NCBI RefSeq assembly: GCF_041737845.1
Contig: NZ_JBGSQX010000018.1
Location: forward strand, 108,660 to 172,659
DNA length: 64,000 bases
Direction: 5' to 3'
Source: Desulfococcus sp041737845
Lineage (GTDB): Bacteria; Desulfobacterota; Desulfobacteria; Desulfobacterales; Desulfococcaceae
Of the stretch, positions 23,873 through 32,705 are shown piece after piece. The notes beneath the pieces are model-generated. The model was not told where the DNA came from. It was given only the letters and a program-made list of their open reading frames with translations, and did not search any database. Every line of letters begins with the position of its first letter. The first letter of the stretch is position 1. The position numbers and the translations under genes were made by a program.

Positions 23873-25153
23873 ATGCTGGAAATCAAGTTTTTGAGACAAA
23901 ATTTAGCGGAGGTTCAGAACGCCCTGGCTGCCCGAAACGACAAAGCCGACCTCAGCACCTTCATCGAGACGGACGAAAAACGCCGGGAAATTCTTCAGGA
24001 GATCGAGGCATTGCGGCACCGTCGAAACGTGGTCTCGGATCAGATCGCCGACCTGAAGAAAAAAGGGGAAGAGGCCGAAAACCTCGTTCTGGAAATGCGG
24101 GATGTCTCCTCCCGCATCAAGACGCTGGACGGCCGGCTGGCCGGCTTCGATGAAATCCTCCAGGGTATCCTGATGACCCTGCCCAACCTCCCCCATGCCT
24201 CGGTTCCCGTCGGACGCGACGAGACGGAGAACGTCCCGGTCAGACAGGTCGGCGCCCCGCCGGAATTTGATTTTCCGCCCCAGGCCCACTGGGATATCGG
24301 CGAGAGGCTCGGCATCCTCGACCTCGAGCGGGCCGCCCGGATCACCGGGTCCCGGTTCCCGCTCTATCTCGGCCAGGGCGCGCACCTGGAGAGGGCGCTC
24401 ATCAACTTCATGCTCGATATCCACACCACCCTGCACGGGTATCTGGAAACCCTGCCGCCCTTCATCGTCAACCGAACCACCATGACCGGCACCGGCCAGC
24501 TCCCCAAATTCGAGGCGGATCTTTTCAAGCTGGAGAACTGGGACTATTTTCTGATCCCCACCGCCGAGGTCCCCGTCACCAACATCCACAGCGGAGAGAT
24601 CCTGGACGAGGAAGCGCTCCCGATCCGCTACACAGCCTATACGCCGTGCTTCCGCTCGGAGGCCGGGTCCCACGGCAAGGACACCCGGGGCCTCATCCGG
24701 CAGCACCAGTTCAACAAGGTGGAGCTCGTCAAGTTCGCCCACCCGGACCACTCCTATGCCGAGCTGGAATCCCTCCTCGAGAACGCCGAAACCATCCTGA
24801 AGCGCCTGAACCTTCCCTACCGGGTCATCACCCTGTGCACCGGCGACATGGGGTTTTCCGCCGCCAAGACCTACGACATCGAGGTCTGGCTCCCGGCCCA
24901 GGACAAATACCGGGAGATCTCATCCTGCAGCAATTTCGAGGCGTTCCAGGCCAGGCGCGCCAACATCCGCTTCCGGCGGAAAGGCAAAAAAGGGACGGAA
25001 TGGGTCCACACCCTGAACGGCTCCGGCCTCGCCGTAGGGCGGACATTCGCCGCCATCCTCGAAAATTACCAGCAGGCCGACGGGTCGGTGGTCATTCCCG
25101 AGGCCCTGCGGCCTTACATGGGGGGCCTTCAGAAAATAGAACCCACAACATAG
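23873..25153 (+). CDS. serS: Seryl-tRNA synthetase
   Basis: SerS charges tRNA-Ser. The 426-residue product has the N-terminal coiled-coil arm (about 1-105) and the class II core: motif 2 CFRSEAGSHGKDTRGLIRQH and motif 3 GSGLAVGRTFAAILENYQ. It opens MLEIKFLRQN, which is standard. The ATG at 23873 follows AGGA; the frame extends 19 codons upstream without similarity. thrC follows after 12 bases. Confidence 0.96.
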   Translation: MLEIKFLRQNLAEVQNALAARNDKADLSTFIETDEKRREILQEIEALRHRRNVVSDQIADLKKKGEEAENLVLEMRDVSSRIKTLDGRLAGFDEILQGILMTLPNLPHASVPVGRDETENVPVRQVGAPPEFDFPPQAHWDIGERLGILDLERAARITGSRFPLYLGQGAHLERALINFMLDIHTTLHGYLETLPPFIVNRTTMTGTGQLPKFEADLFKLENWDYFLIPTAEVPVTNIHSGEILDEEALPIRYTAYTPCFRSEAGSHGKDTRGLIRQHQFNKVELVKFAHPDHSYAELESLLENAETILKRLNLPYRVITLCTGDMGFSAAKTYDIEVWLPAQDKYREISSCSNFEAFQARRANIRFRRKGKKGTEWVHTLNGSGLAVGRTFAAILENYQQADGSVVIPEALRPYMGGLQKIEPTT

Positions 25154-25165
25154 AGAGGGTGCGCG

Positions 25166-26668
25166 GTGAAACCAGAAGATTTTCCGAAAGAGATTCAGCC
25201 ATACCTGATCCCCGGGAAAACCGGCCGGCTCGTCTACCGCTGCCTCGGCTGCGGCAGGACCCACGGCATCGAGGAGCTGCTGTACACCTGCCCGGACTGC
25301 GGCCAGGTGCTGCTCATCCAGGATGAACACTTCGACCGCCTCAAGGAGATTCCCGGATGGCTCTGGCACCGGATCTTCGACTACCGGCGGATGCTCAGGA
25401 TCCCGGCCCTGAAAGGCATCTACCGCTACCACGAGTTCATCGGCCCGGTCCTCCCCCTGGCGGACATCGTCTACCTGGGCGAAGGGCACACCCCCGTCAT
25501 CGCCGCCAACCGGACGCTTGCGGCCCTGGCGGGAGGGGCCTTCTACTTCAAGAACGACGGCCAGAACCCCAGCGCCTCCTTCAAGGACCGCGGGATGGCC
25601 AGCGCCCTCAGCTACATCCACTTTCTGGTGAACAGCGGTCTGGCAAGGGACGTGCTGGCCGTCTGCGCCTCGACGGGCGACACCTCGGCGGCCGCGGCCC
25701 TCTATGCCGCCTACCTCCAGCCCCACGTCAAATCGGCCGTGCTCCTTCCCCACAAGAAGGTCACCCCCCAGCAGCTCTCCCAGCCCCTGGGCAGCGGCGC
25801 ACGGGTTTTCGAGATCCCCGGCGTGTTCGACGACTGCATGAAGGTGGTGGAGCACCTGGCCGAGAACTATCCGGTTGCCCTCCTCAATTCGAAAAACGCC
25901 TGGCGCATCCTGGGGCAGGAATCCTATTCCTACGAGATCGCCCAGGATTTCGAATACGAGATGGCCGGCAAGGCCGTGGTCGTCCCCATCGGCAACGCCG
26001 GCAACATCACCGCCGTCATGAGCGGCTTCCTGAAGTTTTTCGAAACGGGGATCATCGACACCCTGCCCAAGATCATCGGGGTCCAGTCGGAACATGCCAA
26101 TCCGGTCTACCGCTACTACCTCGAGCCCGATCCCGACAAACGCAAATTCGTCCCGGTGAGCGTAAAGCCCAGCGTGGCCCAGGCGGCCATGATCGGGAAC
26201 CCCGTCTCCATGCCCCGGGTCATCCATCTGGCGCGCAAGTACAACGAGGTCAGCGGCGAACAGCGGGTCTTCTTCGTCGAGGTTTCGGAGCAGGAGATCA
26301 TGGACTGGGAGCTTACGGCCAACCGCAACGGCCACATCGCCTGCACCCACGGCGGGGAATCCCTGGCCGGTCTGGTTCGGGCGCGGAAGATGGGGATTGT
26401 GGCGGAAGACGAGACGGCAGTGGTGGACTCTACGGCCCATGCCCTCAAATTCGCCGGCTTTCAGGAGATGTACTTCGAAGACCGTTTCCCGGAGGAATAC
26501 GGGGTTCACCCGGATCCGCGGCTGATGAACCGGCCTGCCTTCATGTGTCCGGAAGACCTGAAAGAGGTGCCCGCGCCCGGGAGCCCCATCGATGGGGAGG
26601 CGCTCAAAACCTTCGTCCGCAGGGTCGCAGAAGATATCGCCAAAGCGCTGGATCTCCCCGGGAGCTGA
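25166..26668 (+). CDS. thrC: Threonine synthase
   Basis: ThrC makes threonine from O-phosphohomoserine. The 500-residue PLP enzyme has an N-terminal zinc ribbon (Cys26, 29, 42, 45) and the cofactor Lys140 in NPSASFKDRGM. Further motifs are ASTGDTSAAAALYAAY and IGNAGNITAVMSGF. The GTG start at 25166 follows GAGAGGG. It probably shares a transcript with serS and ends at a large hairpin before the convergent solute-binding gene. Confidence 0.93.
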   Translation: MKPEDFPKEIQPYLIPGKTGRLVYRCLGCGRTHGIEELLYTCPDCGQVLLIQDEHFDRLKEIPGWLWHRIFDYRRMLRIPALKGIYRYHEFIGPVLPLADIVYLGEGHTPVIAANRTLAALAGGAFYFKNDGQNPSASFKDRGMASALSYIHFLVNSGLARDVLAVCASTGDTSAAAALYAAYLQPHVKSAVLLPHKKVTPQQLSQPLGSGARVFEIPGVFDDCMKVVEHLAENYPVALLNSKNAWRILGQESYSYEIAQDFEYEMAGKAVVVPIGNAGNITAVMSGFLKFFETGIIDTLPKIIGVQSEHANPVYRYYLEPDPDKRKFVPVSVKPSVAQAAMIGNPVSMPRVIHLARKYNEVSGEQRVFFVEVSEQEIMDWELTANRNGHIACTHGGESLAGLVRARKMGIVAEDETAVVDSTAHALKFAGFQEMYFEDRFPEEYGVHPDPRLMNRPAFMCPEDLKEVPAPGSPIDGEALKTFVRRVAEDIAKALDLPGS

Positions 26669-26716
26669 CGCTCCGCGGGCCGGGAGGGCAAGAACCGCCG
26701 CCCCGGCCCGCAGCGT
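26668..26716. terminator. Bidirectional hairpin between thrC and solute-binding protein gene
   Basis: ACGCT..GCGGGCCGGG pairs with CCCGGCCCGC.AGCGT around a short loop. It sits between the two convergent stop codons. The T-run is short on both sides, so termination may be partly dependent on other factors. Confidence 0.65.
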
Positions 26717-26727
26717 TTCCCCCGCAG

Positions 26728-28290
26728 CTATTCGATCACCAGTTCCCCGAAGTAGGGAAAATTCTGCATGTTCACGATGGCCCCGATCCTAAGGCTCCTC
26801 TTTCCCCCCCAGGAAAGGTTCTGCCAGTGGAGGGGGATGAAGGCCGCCTCGTCGTGGAGGATCTGCTCGACCTCCTGGAGCATGGCCCTGCGACGGGCCT
26901 CGCCGGTCTCCATGCGGGCGGCGAGGACCAGCTCGTCCACCTTGGGGTTGCAGTAATTCCCGGAGTTGTACCGGCCGTAGCCGGTCTCCGCATCGGGGCA
27001 CATCAGGAGCGACTCCGTGTAGTTGGCCGAATCCTGGGTTTCCGGGTGCCAGCCGATCATCTGGATGTCCGCGTCCTGGGCGTCGAAGCGGTCCCAGTAA
27101 TGACTTTTGGGCATGGTTTTGAGATTCACCGTGATGTTGATCTTGGACAACATGCCCACCACCGCCTCGGCGATCTTCGCGTCATTGAGATACCGGTTGT
27201 TGGAGGCGATCATGGTGCAGGCGAAGCCGTTTTCATATCCGGCCTCCTTCATCAGGGCCTTGGCCTTTGCTGTATCGTAGCGGGGCGCCAGGCTCGGTTT
27301 GTACCCCGAAAAGCCTTTAGGCCCCTGCTGCCCCGCGGCGGTAGCCGCCCCCTTCATGATCTTCTCGACGATCGTTGAAGCGTCCACCGCAAAAACCATG
27401 GCCTGCCGCACCTTGGGGTTTCGAAATTCAGCGCGGCGCTTCTGGTTGAGCTGCAGGGTGATCACCCGGCTCCCGGTGGCGGTGACGAGCTGGAGGGTTT
27501 CATCCGCCCGGATCCGGGCGTGGTCCTGGATGGGGACCGGCATGATGAGATCGACCCTGCCCGTCATCAGGGCGTTCACTCGGGCGGCGTCGTTCTTGAT
27601 GGGGGTCAGGATGATGGTGGCGGCATTTCCCGGCGAGGCCTTGTCCCAGTAATCCGGGAACCGCTCAAAAACGGTTTTGACGCCCGGGTCCCGGTACGTC
27701 ACACGGTACTTCCCGGTGCCGGACGCCCGGGTCAGGGCAAAAGAGGGGCCGGCCTTGACGACGGCGTCCCGGTAGCGCCCCGAAGCATCCACCCCCCAAT
27801 AGAACCGGCGATCCATGGGAAAGATGAAGGTCGCCATATTGAGCACGAGGGCATAGGGCTTCCGGGTCACGATATCGACGGTGTGGTCGTCGATGACCTT
27901 GGCCCCCTCGAAGGGCTCGAAAAGCTCCTTGTAATCCTCGCTTTTCATCAGGCGGTCCAGGGTCCATTTCACATCCTCCGCGGTAAACGGGTTGCCGCTG
28001 TGAAACACGACATCCTTGCGCAGATAAAACCGCACGGCCGTATCGCTGACCCGCTCCCATCGGGACGCCAGGCGCGGCTCAAAGGTCATCTTCGCGGTCC
28101 AGCGCAGCAGCGGATCGAACACCAGGTGGGAATACTGGAGCATTTCGCCGGAGAGCTGGGCGTGGGGATCCAGAGAGATGGGATCGGCATCCGTGGCCAG
28201 TTTCAGGGTCCGCCCCTCCGAAGCCCCTGCCGCCGCCCCGAGGCACCCCATCCATACCGCCAGGATCATCAGTGCGCAGAATCTCTTCAT
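26728..28290 (-). CDS. Family 5 extracellular solute-binding protein (peptide type)
   Basis: A 520-residue exported binding protein of the DppA/OppA class. A signal peptide (about 1-23) precedes LKLATDADPISLDPHAQLSG. Family landmarks are TAVRFYLRKDVVFHSGNPFTAEDVKWTLDR, abbreviated here to FHSGNPFTAEDVKWTL, and FRNPKVRQAMVFAVD. The C-terminus has AFIPLHWQ. No permease or ATPase genes are adjacent, so it must use a transporter encoded elsewhere. It lies ten bases after pepA in the same direction, which suggests peptide uptake followed by hydrolysis. Confidence 0.9.
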   Translation of the reverse strand: MKRFCALMILAVWMGCLGAAAGASEGRTLKLATDADPISLDPHAQLSGEMLQYSHLVFDPLLRWTAKMTFEPRLASRWERVSDTAVRFYLRKDVVFHSGNPFTAEDVKWTLDRLMKSEDYKELFEPFEGAKVIDDHTVDIVTRKPYALVLNMATFIFPMDRRFYWGVDASGRYRDAVVKAGPSFALTRASGTGKYRVTYRDPGVKTVFERFPDYWDKASPGNAATIILTPIKNDAARVNALMTGRVDLIMPVPIQDHARIRADETLQLVTATGSRVITLQLNQKRRAEFRNPKVRQAMVFAVDASTIVEKIMKGAATAAGQQGPKGFSGYKPSLAPRYDTAKAKALMKEAGYENGFACTMIASNNRYLNDAKIAEAVVGMLSKINITVNLKTMPKSHYWDRFDAQDADIQMIGWHPETQDSANYTESLLMCPDAETGYGRYNSGNYCNPKVDELVLAARMETGEARRRAMLQEVEQILHDEAAFIPLHWQNLSWGGKRSLRIGAIVNMQNFPYFGELVIE

Positions 28291-28299
28291 ATGCCCCGG

Positions 28300-29769
28300 T
28301 CAGATCCTCTCCAGAAGGTCCAGAAGGAGCCTCACACCGAATCCCGTGCCGCCGGGGCCGCAATAGGGGCCGGCCTTCTTGGCGTAGGCGGGACCCGCGA
28401 TGTCGATGTGGGCCCACCGGGTATCCTTGACAAAGGACGACAGGAACAGGGCGGCCGTGATGGCCCCGCCCCATTTGGAGCTGCTCATGTTGCTGATGTC
28501 GGCAAAATCGCTCTTGAGAAGCTCCTTGTAGTCCTCGGGCATGGGCATCCGCCAGCACCGCTCGTGGGTCCGCCTGCCCGATGCGAGAATCGCCTCGGCC
28601 AGCGCATCTTCCGCCGTAAAGACGGCGGCGATTTTTTCCCCCAGGGCCACCACGCAGGCGCCGGTAAGGGTCGCCAGGTCGATGAGGGTATCGGGGTGGT
28701 AGGTGTTGACGGCATAGGCAAGGGCATCGGCCAGGATGAGCCGCCCCTCGGCGTCGGTGTTGCCGATCTCCACCGTTTTGCCGGAATAGGTCCGGATGAT
28801 GTCCCCGGGGCGGATGGCCCCGCCCGACGGCATGTTTTCGACAAGGGGGAGGATCCCCACGATATTGACCTTGGGTGTAAGCCTGGCCGCACTGATGAGG
28901 GCCCCCGCCACGGCGGCCGAGCCGGCCATGTCCATCTTCATACCCTCCATGGACCCGCCGACCTTGAGGTTCAACCCGCCCGAATCGAAGGTGACCCCTT
29001 TGCCGATCAGGCAGACGGTTTTCGCGGCGTTCTTGGGCCGGTATTCCAGGATCACCAGCCGCGGCCGGGCAAGGCTGCCCTGCCCCACGGCCAGCAGCGC
29101 GCCGAAACCGTTTTCTTCAAGGGCCTTCTCGTCCCACACCTCGGCAATCAGGCCACGGTCCCGGGCCCGGGCCGCAATCGACTCCGCATAGGCATCCGGC
29201 CGCTTGTCGTTGGCGGGGAGCGAAACCCAGTCCCGGGCCAGGAGGGTCCCCTCGCACGCCGCCGCGACCCGGTCCGGGAGCCCGGCCAGGCGACCGGCAT
29301 CCCGGGCCTTGACCCAGAGGGCGATGTCTTTCAGCGGGGCCTGTTTCTTGTCGCTCTTGTACCGATCGAAGATGTGGTTGGCCAGGAAGGCCCCCTCCAT
29401 CATGGCCGTAATCAGGTCCGCCGCCCCGATCCCGCTCTTTCCCTCGGACGGGACGGCGATGAGGACATCATCGATCCCCCGGGTCATGCAGCCTCTGACC
29501 GCCCGTCCGGCCAGGGCGCGATAGGTTTCGAGGTCCGCCGATGCCAGCGGCCCCGCGCCCATGAGGATCACCCGGTCCGCCGCCAGCTCCGCGGGATGGT
29601 GGAAAACCACCTCCTCCTCGGCCTTGCCGCTGAACTCCTCCAGTTTCATCGCCTTTTTGGTCAGCACCCCGACAGGCCGGATATCATGGATATCGGCGTC
29701 CTCGCACACGGGAATGACGAGGGTTTTGATGCGCTCTTTTTTGGGATTGACGGATTTCAGCTCCAGCAC
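28300..29769 (-). CDS. pepA: Leucyl aminopeptidase (M17)
   Basis: Cytosolic two-metal aminopeptidase that removes N-terminal residues from peptides. The 489-residue product has a variable N-terminal domain (about 1-165) and the catalytic domain with LIGKGVTFDSGGLNLK (metal-binding Lys and Asp) and the invariant NTDAEGRLILADAL. Full length. Cotranscription with the peptide-binding protein gene fits a peptide-utilisation role. Confidence 0.95.
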   Translation of the reverse strand: MLELKSVNPKKERIKTLVIPVCEDADIHDIRPVGVLTKKAMKLEEFSGKAEEEVVFHHPAELAADRVILMGAGPLASADLETYRALAGRAVRGCMTRGIDDVLIAVPSEGKSGIGAADLITAMMEGAFLANHIFDRYKSDKKQAPLKDIALWVKARDAGRLAGLPDRVAAACEGTLLARDWVSLPANDKRPDAYAESIAARARDRGLIAEVWDEKALEENGFGALLAVGQGSLARPRLVILEYRPKNAAKTVCLIGKGVTFDSGGLNLKVGGSMEGMKMDMAGSAAVAGALISAARLTPKVNIVGILPLVENMPSGGAIRPGDIIRTYSGKTVEIGNTDAEGRLILADALAYAVNTYHPDTLIDLATLTGACVVALGEKIAAVFTAEDALAEAILASGRRTHERCWRMPMPEDYKELLKSDFADISNMSSSKWGGAITAALFLSSFVKDTRWAHIDIAGPAYAKKAGPYCGPGGTGFGVRLLLDLLERI

Positions 29770-29848
29770 GTTGAGGGTCTCCTTCCTTGTTTATCATGTA
29801 TCGGTATCCGGTAGAAGCATGGCGAGCGAGGCCCCGGACCCGCGGGGA

Positions 29849-30325
29849 TCAGGACCGAAGGGTCGCCGCCACCCGCAGCGGGTTGGACAGGAGCGCAAGG
29901 GCTGAAACGATGTCGCCGCACACGATATCCGCGGCCGCAAGGGTTTCGGCCGCGACCCCCTCCGCCAGCATGACGGCGACGCCCAGTGCGGCCGCTTTCA
30001 GCATGAGGCGGTCGTTCCGGCCGTTGCCCATGCACACGCTCTCTTCCGCGCCCAGTTGCCTCACATAGGAAAGCTTTGCCTCGTCCTGCCGCCCCGGGGA
30101 CAGAATGGAGAGACGGCACGGCACCTCCGCGAGGGCCGCCCCGGCCTTCCCGAAGGTGTCGGCCGTAATCACATGAACCTCAATGTGCTTGGCCAGCTCG
30201 TGCAGTGCGCTCTTGACTCCGTCGACCATCCGGCCGTCCACGGCCAGGGTGCCGTTGTAATCCAGCACCAGGTGCGACAGGCGCAGTGTCTTGTATCCGG
30301 GGACATCGATCTCGATCATCCGCAT
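29849..30325 (-). CDS. HAD-family phosphatase, soluble P-type ATPase-like
   Basis: A 158-residue single-domain HAD protein. Motif I is DYNGTLAVDG, where the usual second Asp is Asn; motif II is VITADT; motif IV is MGNGRND. This is the pattern of the COG4087 'soluble P-type ATPase' family, whose substrate is unknown. It is upstream of pepA on the same strand, separated by 79 bases. Confidence 0.8.
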   Translation of the reverse strand: MRMIEIDVPGYKTLRLSHLVLDYNGTLAVDGRMVDGVKSALHELAKHIEVHVITADTFGKAGAALAEVPCRLSILSPGRQDEAKLSYVRQLGAEESVCMGNGRNDRLMLKAAALGVAVMLAEGVAAETLAAADIVCGDIVSALALLSNPLRVAATLRS

Positions 30326-30433
30326 CTCCTTTGGAAAGAAATATTCAAGGCCTGACGAATCCTGTTCTTACCCCATTTAACCGATGACGTGAAGGCTCTT
30401 TTTTGAGGGTATCCGCCCCCTCTCAAAAACCTC

Positions 30434-30462
30434 TTGTGCCCCCTGCCGAAAAGGAATATAAA
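30434..30462 (+). promoter_or_regulatory. Candidate promoter of the Ehr operon
   Basis: TTGTGC, 17 bases, then TATAAA (5 of 6). It gives a leader of about 210 bases before the first gene. The -35 box is weak. Confidence 0.4.
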
Positions 30463-30574
30463 TTTTTGTATATGGCCATTGCCTTAGTCGGGTTGCCCGT
30501 TGCGAAGCGCGTCTTCGGCTGTAAAGATATCATTATACCACCCTTTGGAGGTCCAGGGCTTTTTTTGTTTACTC

Positions 30575-30631
30575 AACTTTCGACTTACAGAGGGCGGTGA
30601 TGTCCGGGTTGGAGGACAAAATTCGAAAGTT
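30575..30631 (+). repeat. Long stem-loop in the leader of the Ehr operon
   Basis: AACTTTCGA (30575-30583) is perfectly inverted as TCGAAAGTT (30623-30631). Inside it, TGTCC and GGACA form a second stem. The structure ends 48 bases before the first start codon and could be a leader RNA element or a protein-binding site. Confidence 0.55.
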
Positions 30632-30679
30632 GCGTTGTTTATGAATCGCTTTGGTGCGGTCTGAATAACCGGTGAATTT

Positions 30680-32638
30680 ATGGATTTTTTTTTTGTGTCG
30701 TTAGGGCTCATTCTGGCTGGAGGATTTTTTCCTCTTTTTTTTAATCGACATTTTTCTTTGATGAAGGCGGTCAGCGTTTTCGGCATTGCAACAGGCTGCT
30801 TCCTGGGCTTGATCGACGCCGGGCGAAACCTGTCAATATCGGGAACGTCCTATGCTTCCTTTCATTATCTTGACGGACTCTCCCTCGCCTTCGCCATCGA
30901 CGGCATGGCGGCTTTTTTCCTGGCAGCCATTTTTCTTGTTTCCATGTTGGCGGCTGTCTACAGCTTTCATTACCTGGACGCGCCGGATAAACCCCTGCGA
31001 ACCGCCGCGGGGTACCTGTTCTTCGCCATCCTGATCGCGTCCATGGCACTGGTGGTGACGGCAAACAATATGATCACCTTTATGCTGTTCTGGGAAATAA
31101 TGTCCCTGTCTTCCTTTTTTCTCGTGATCTATGATTATGAGAAAGCCGAAAACCGAAAGGCGGGTTATCTGTATTTTGTATTTTCCCACGCAGGGGCCAT
31201 GTTTATTCTTTCGGCGTTCGGTCTGATGTATGGCTTTTCCGGCAGTTTCGGATTTGAGGGCGCGGCTCTGCTGCCGGAGTGGGTCAAAATCATCGTTTTT
31301 GTTCTGGCCTTTATCGGGTTCGGCTCAAAGGCCGGCGTTTTTCCGTTTCATGTCTGGCTGCCCCAGGCCCATCCATCGGCCCCCAGTCACATATCCGCCG
31401 TCATGTCCGGCGTGATGATCAAAATCGGCATTTACGGCATTCTCCGCATGTATGTTTCGCTGAATAGCGCAAGCCCCCTGTATGGCGAAATTATCGTAAC
31501 CGCCGGCATGATCTCCGGTATCCTCGGCGTCGTGTATGCCCTGGGTCAGCATGACCTCAAACGGCTTCTGGCATATCACAGCGTCGAAAATATCGGGATT
31601 ATTCTAATTGGATTTGGCATCGGCATGATGGGCAAGTCCGCCGGCAATCCGGTAATGGCGGCCTTTGGTTTTGCCGGGGGCCTGCTGCATGTTCTGAACC
31701 ATTCGATTTTCAAGTCCCTCCTCTTCATGGGCGCGGGTATCGTGATAAAGAAGGCCGGGGTTCGGTCCATTGACGCTCTGGGCGGACTCATGAAAAAAAT
31801 GCCTGTCACCGGCATCTCATTTCTGGCGGGTTCTCTGGCTATTTCCGGACTGCCGCCCCTGAACGGGTTTGTGAGCGAGTTTTTGATCTATATGGGTGGA
31901 TTCAAAGGCGTCGGCCTGGATAAATTATCCTTTATCCTGAGCATGATGGCCATTATCAGCCTGGCGGTGATCGGCGGTCTGGCCATGGCCTGTTTCACCA
32001 AGGTCGTGGGGGTGGTTTTTCAAGGGGAGCCTAGAGGCGAAGGAGCCGCCAACGCCGATGAAAAGGGGCTCATGATGCTGATCCCCATGGTCGTCCTGGC
32101 GATTGCCTGCGCCATTATCGGTATTTTTCCGAACGTTTTTCTTCTCATGACCCTTCGAGGAATTTCTGCGCTCCATCTGGGATACGGTCATATTCCGTTT
32201 GAACCGCTTCTTCAGACGACCGGGAATATTACCCAGTCGGCAGCGATCTTTTTGATCCTTCTTATTTGCACCCTGGTCTTTCGCCATTTTCTCTACCAGG
32301 GCAAATCGATTGCCCGCGCAGGCACATGGGGATGCGGCTTTACCCGTCCAACGGCTAAGATGCAGTATACAGGCGCTTCCTATGCCCGATCGATTCTTAT
32401 ATTTTTCAGAACGGTAGCCCCGATGAACCAGAATTACCCCGAAGTTCAAGGGCTGTTTCCGAAGCCGACCCATTACCAAAGCCGCCTCGATGATATTGCA
32501 GAAAAATCCATGGGTGTTGTCATTGTGCGGCCGGTGCTGCTGTTTTTCGATAAACTGCGATGGGTTCAAAATGGCGATATTCACCGCTATATCGGGTATG
32601 TGCTGATGGCTATCGTCGTGCTTTTGTTTTTTGTCTAA
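30680..32638 (+). CDS. Ehr complex subunit, HyfB/NuoL-like antiporter type
   Basis: A 652-residue inner-membrane protein with about 16 helices, homologous to HyfB/HycC and the antiporter-like subunits of complex I. The proton-antiporter core shows FWEIMSLSSFFLV (the key Glu in helix 5), GFGSKAGVFPFHVWLPQAHPSAP with the functional Lys, and KRLLAYHSVENIG. A C-terminal extension ends in a final helix. It should form part of an ion-pumping membrane arm. The coding region begins with ten consecutive T at codons 3-6, a possible slippage site. GGTGA lies upstream of the ATG. Confidence 0.9.
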   Translation: MDFFFVSLGLILAGGFFPLFFNRHFSLMKAVSVFGIATGCFLGLIDAGRNLSISGTSYASFHYLDGLSLAFAIDGMAAFFLAAIFLVSMLAAVYSFHYLDAPDKPLRTAAGYLFFAILIASMALVVTANNMITFMLFWEIMSLSSFFLVIYDYEKAENRKAGYLYFVFSHAGAMFILSAFGLMYGFSGSFGFEGAALLPEWVKIIVFVLAFIGFGSKAGVFPFHVWLPQAHPSAPSHISAVMSGVMIKIGIYGILRMYVSLNSASPLYGEIIVTAGMISGILGVVYALGQHDLKRLLAYHSVENIGIILIGFGIGMMGKSAGNPVMAAFGFAGGLLHVLNHSIFKSLLFMGAGIVIKKAGVRSIDALGGLMKKMPVTGISFLAGSLAISGLPPLNGFVSEFLIYMGGFKGVGLDKLSFILSMMAIISLAVIGGLAMACFTKVVGVVFQGEPRGEGAANADEKGLMMLIPMVVLAIACAIIGIFPNVFLLMTLRGISALHLGYGHIPFEPLLQTTGNITQSAAIFLILLICTLVFRHFLYQGKSIARAGTWGCGFTRPTAKMQYTGASYARSILIFFRTVAPMNQNYPEVQGLFPKPTHYQSRLDDIAEKSMGVVIVRPVLLFFDKLRWVQNGDIHRYIGYVLMAIVVLLFFV

Positions 32639-32705
32639 ACGGATCCGATTACGGGTTCTGCATGGCACACGTTACGGGGGTCAAACGGGCAAGCGAGACG
32701 GATAT

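Larger units (their letters stand above)
30326..30679 (+). other. AT-rich intergenic region and leader of the Ehr operon
   Basis: No gene is present. It contains a TTTTTGAG..CTCAAAAA hairpin at 30398-30429, a candidate promoter at 30434-30462, and a long inverted repeat at 30575-30631 in the predicted leader. The base composition is clearly lower in GC than the flanking genes to the left. Confidence 0.6.

Noticed and set aside
27520..29814. 764-codon open frame on the plus strand opposite pepA and the solute-binding protein gene
   Set aside because: It is a high-GC shadow; both genes on the other strand have strong family motifs along their whole length.
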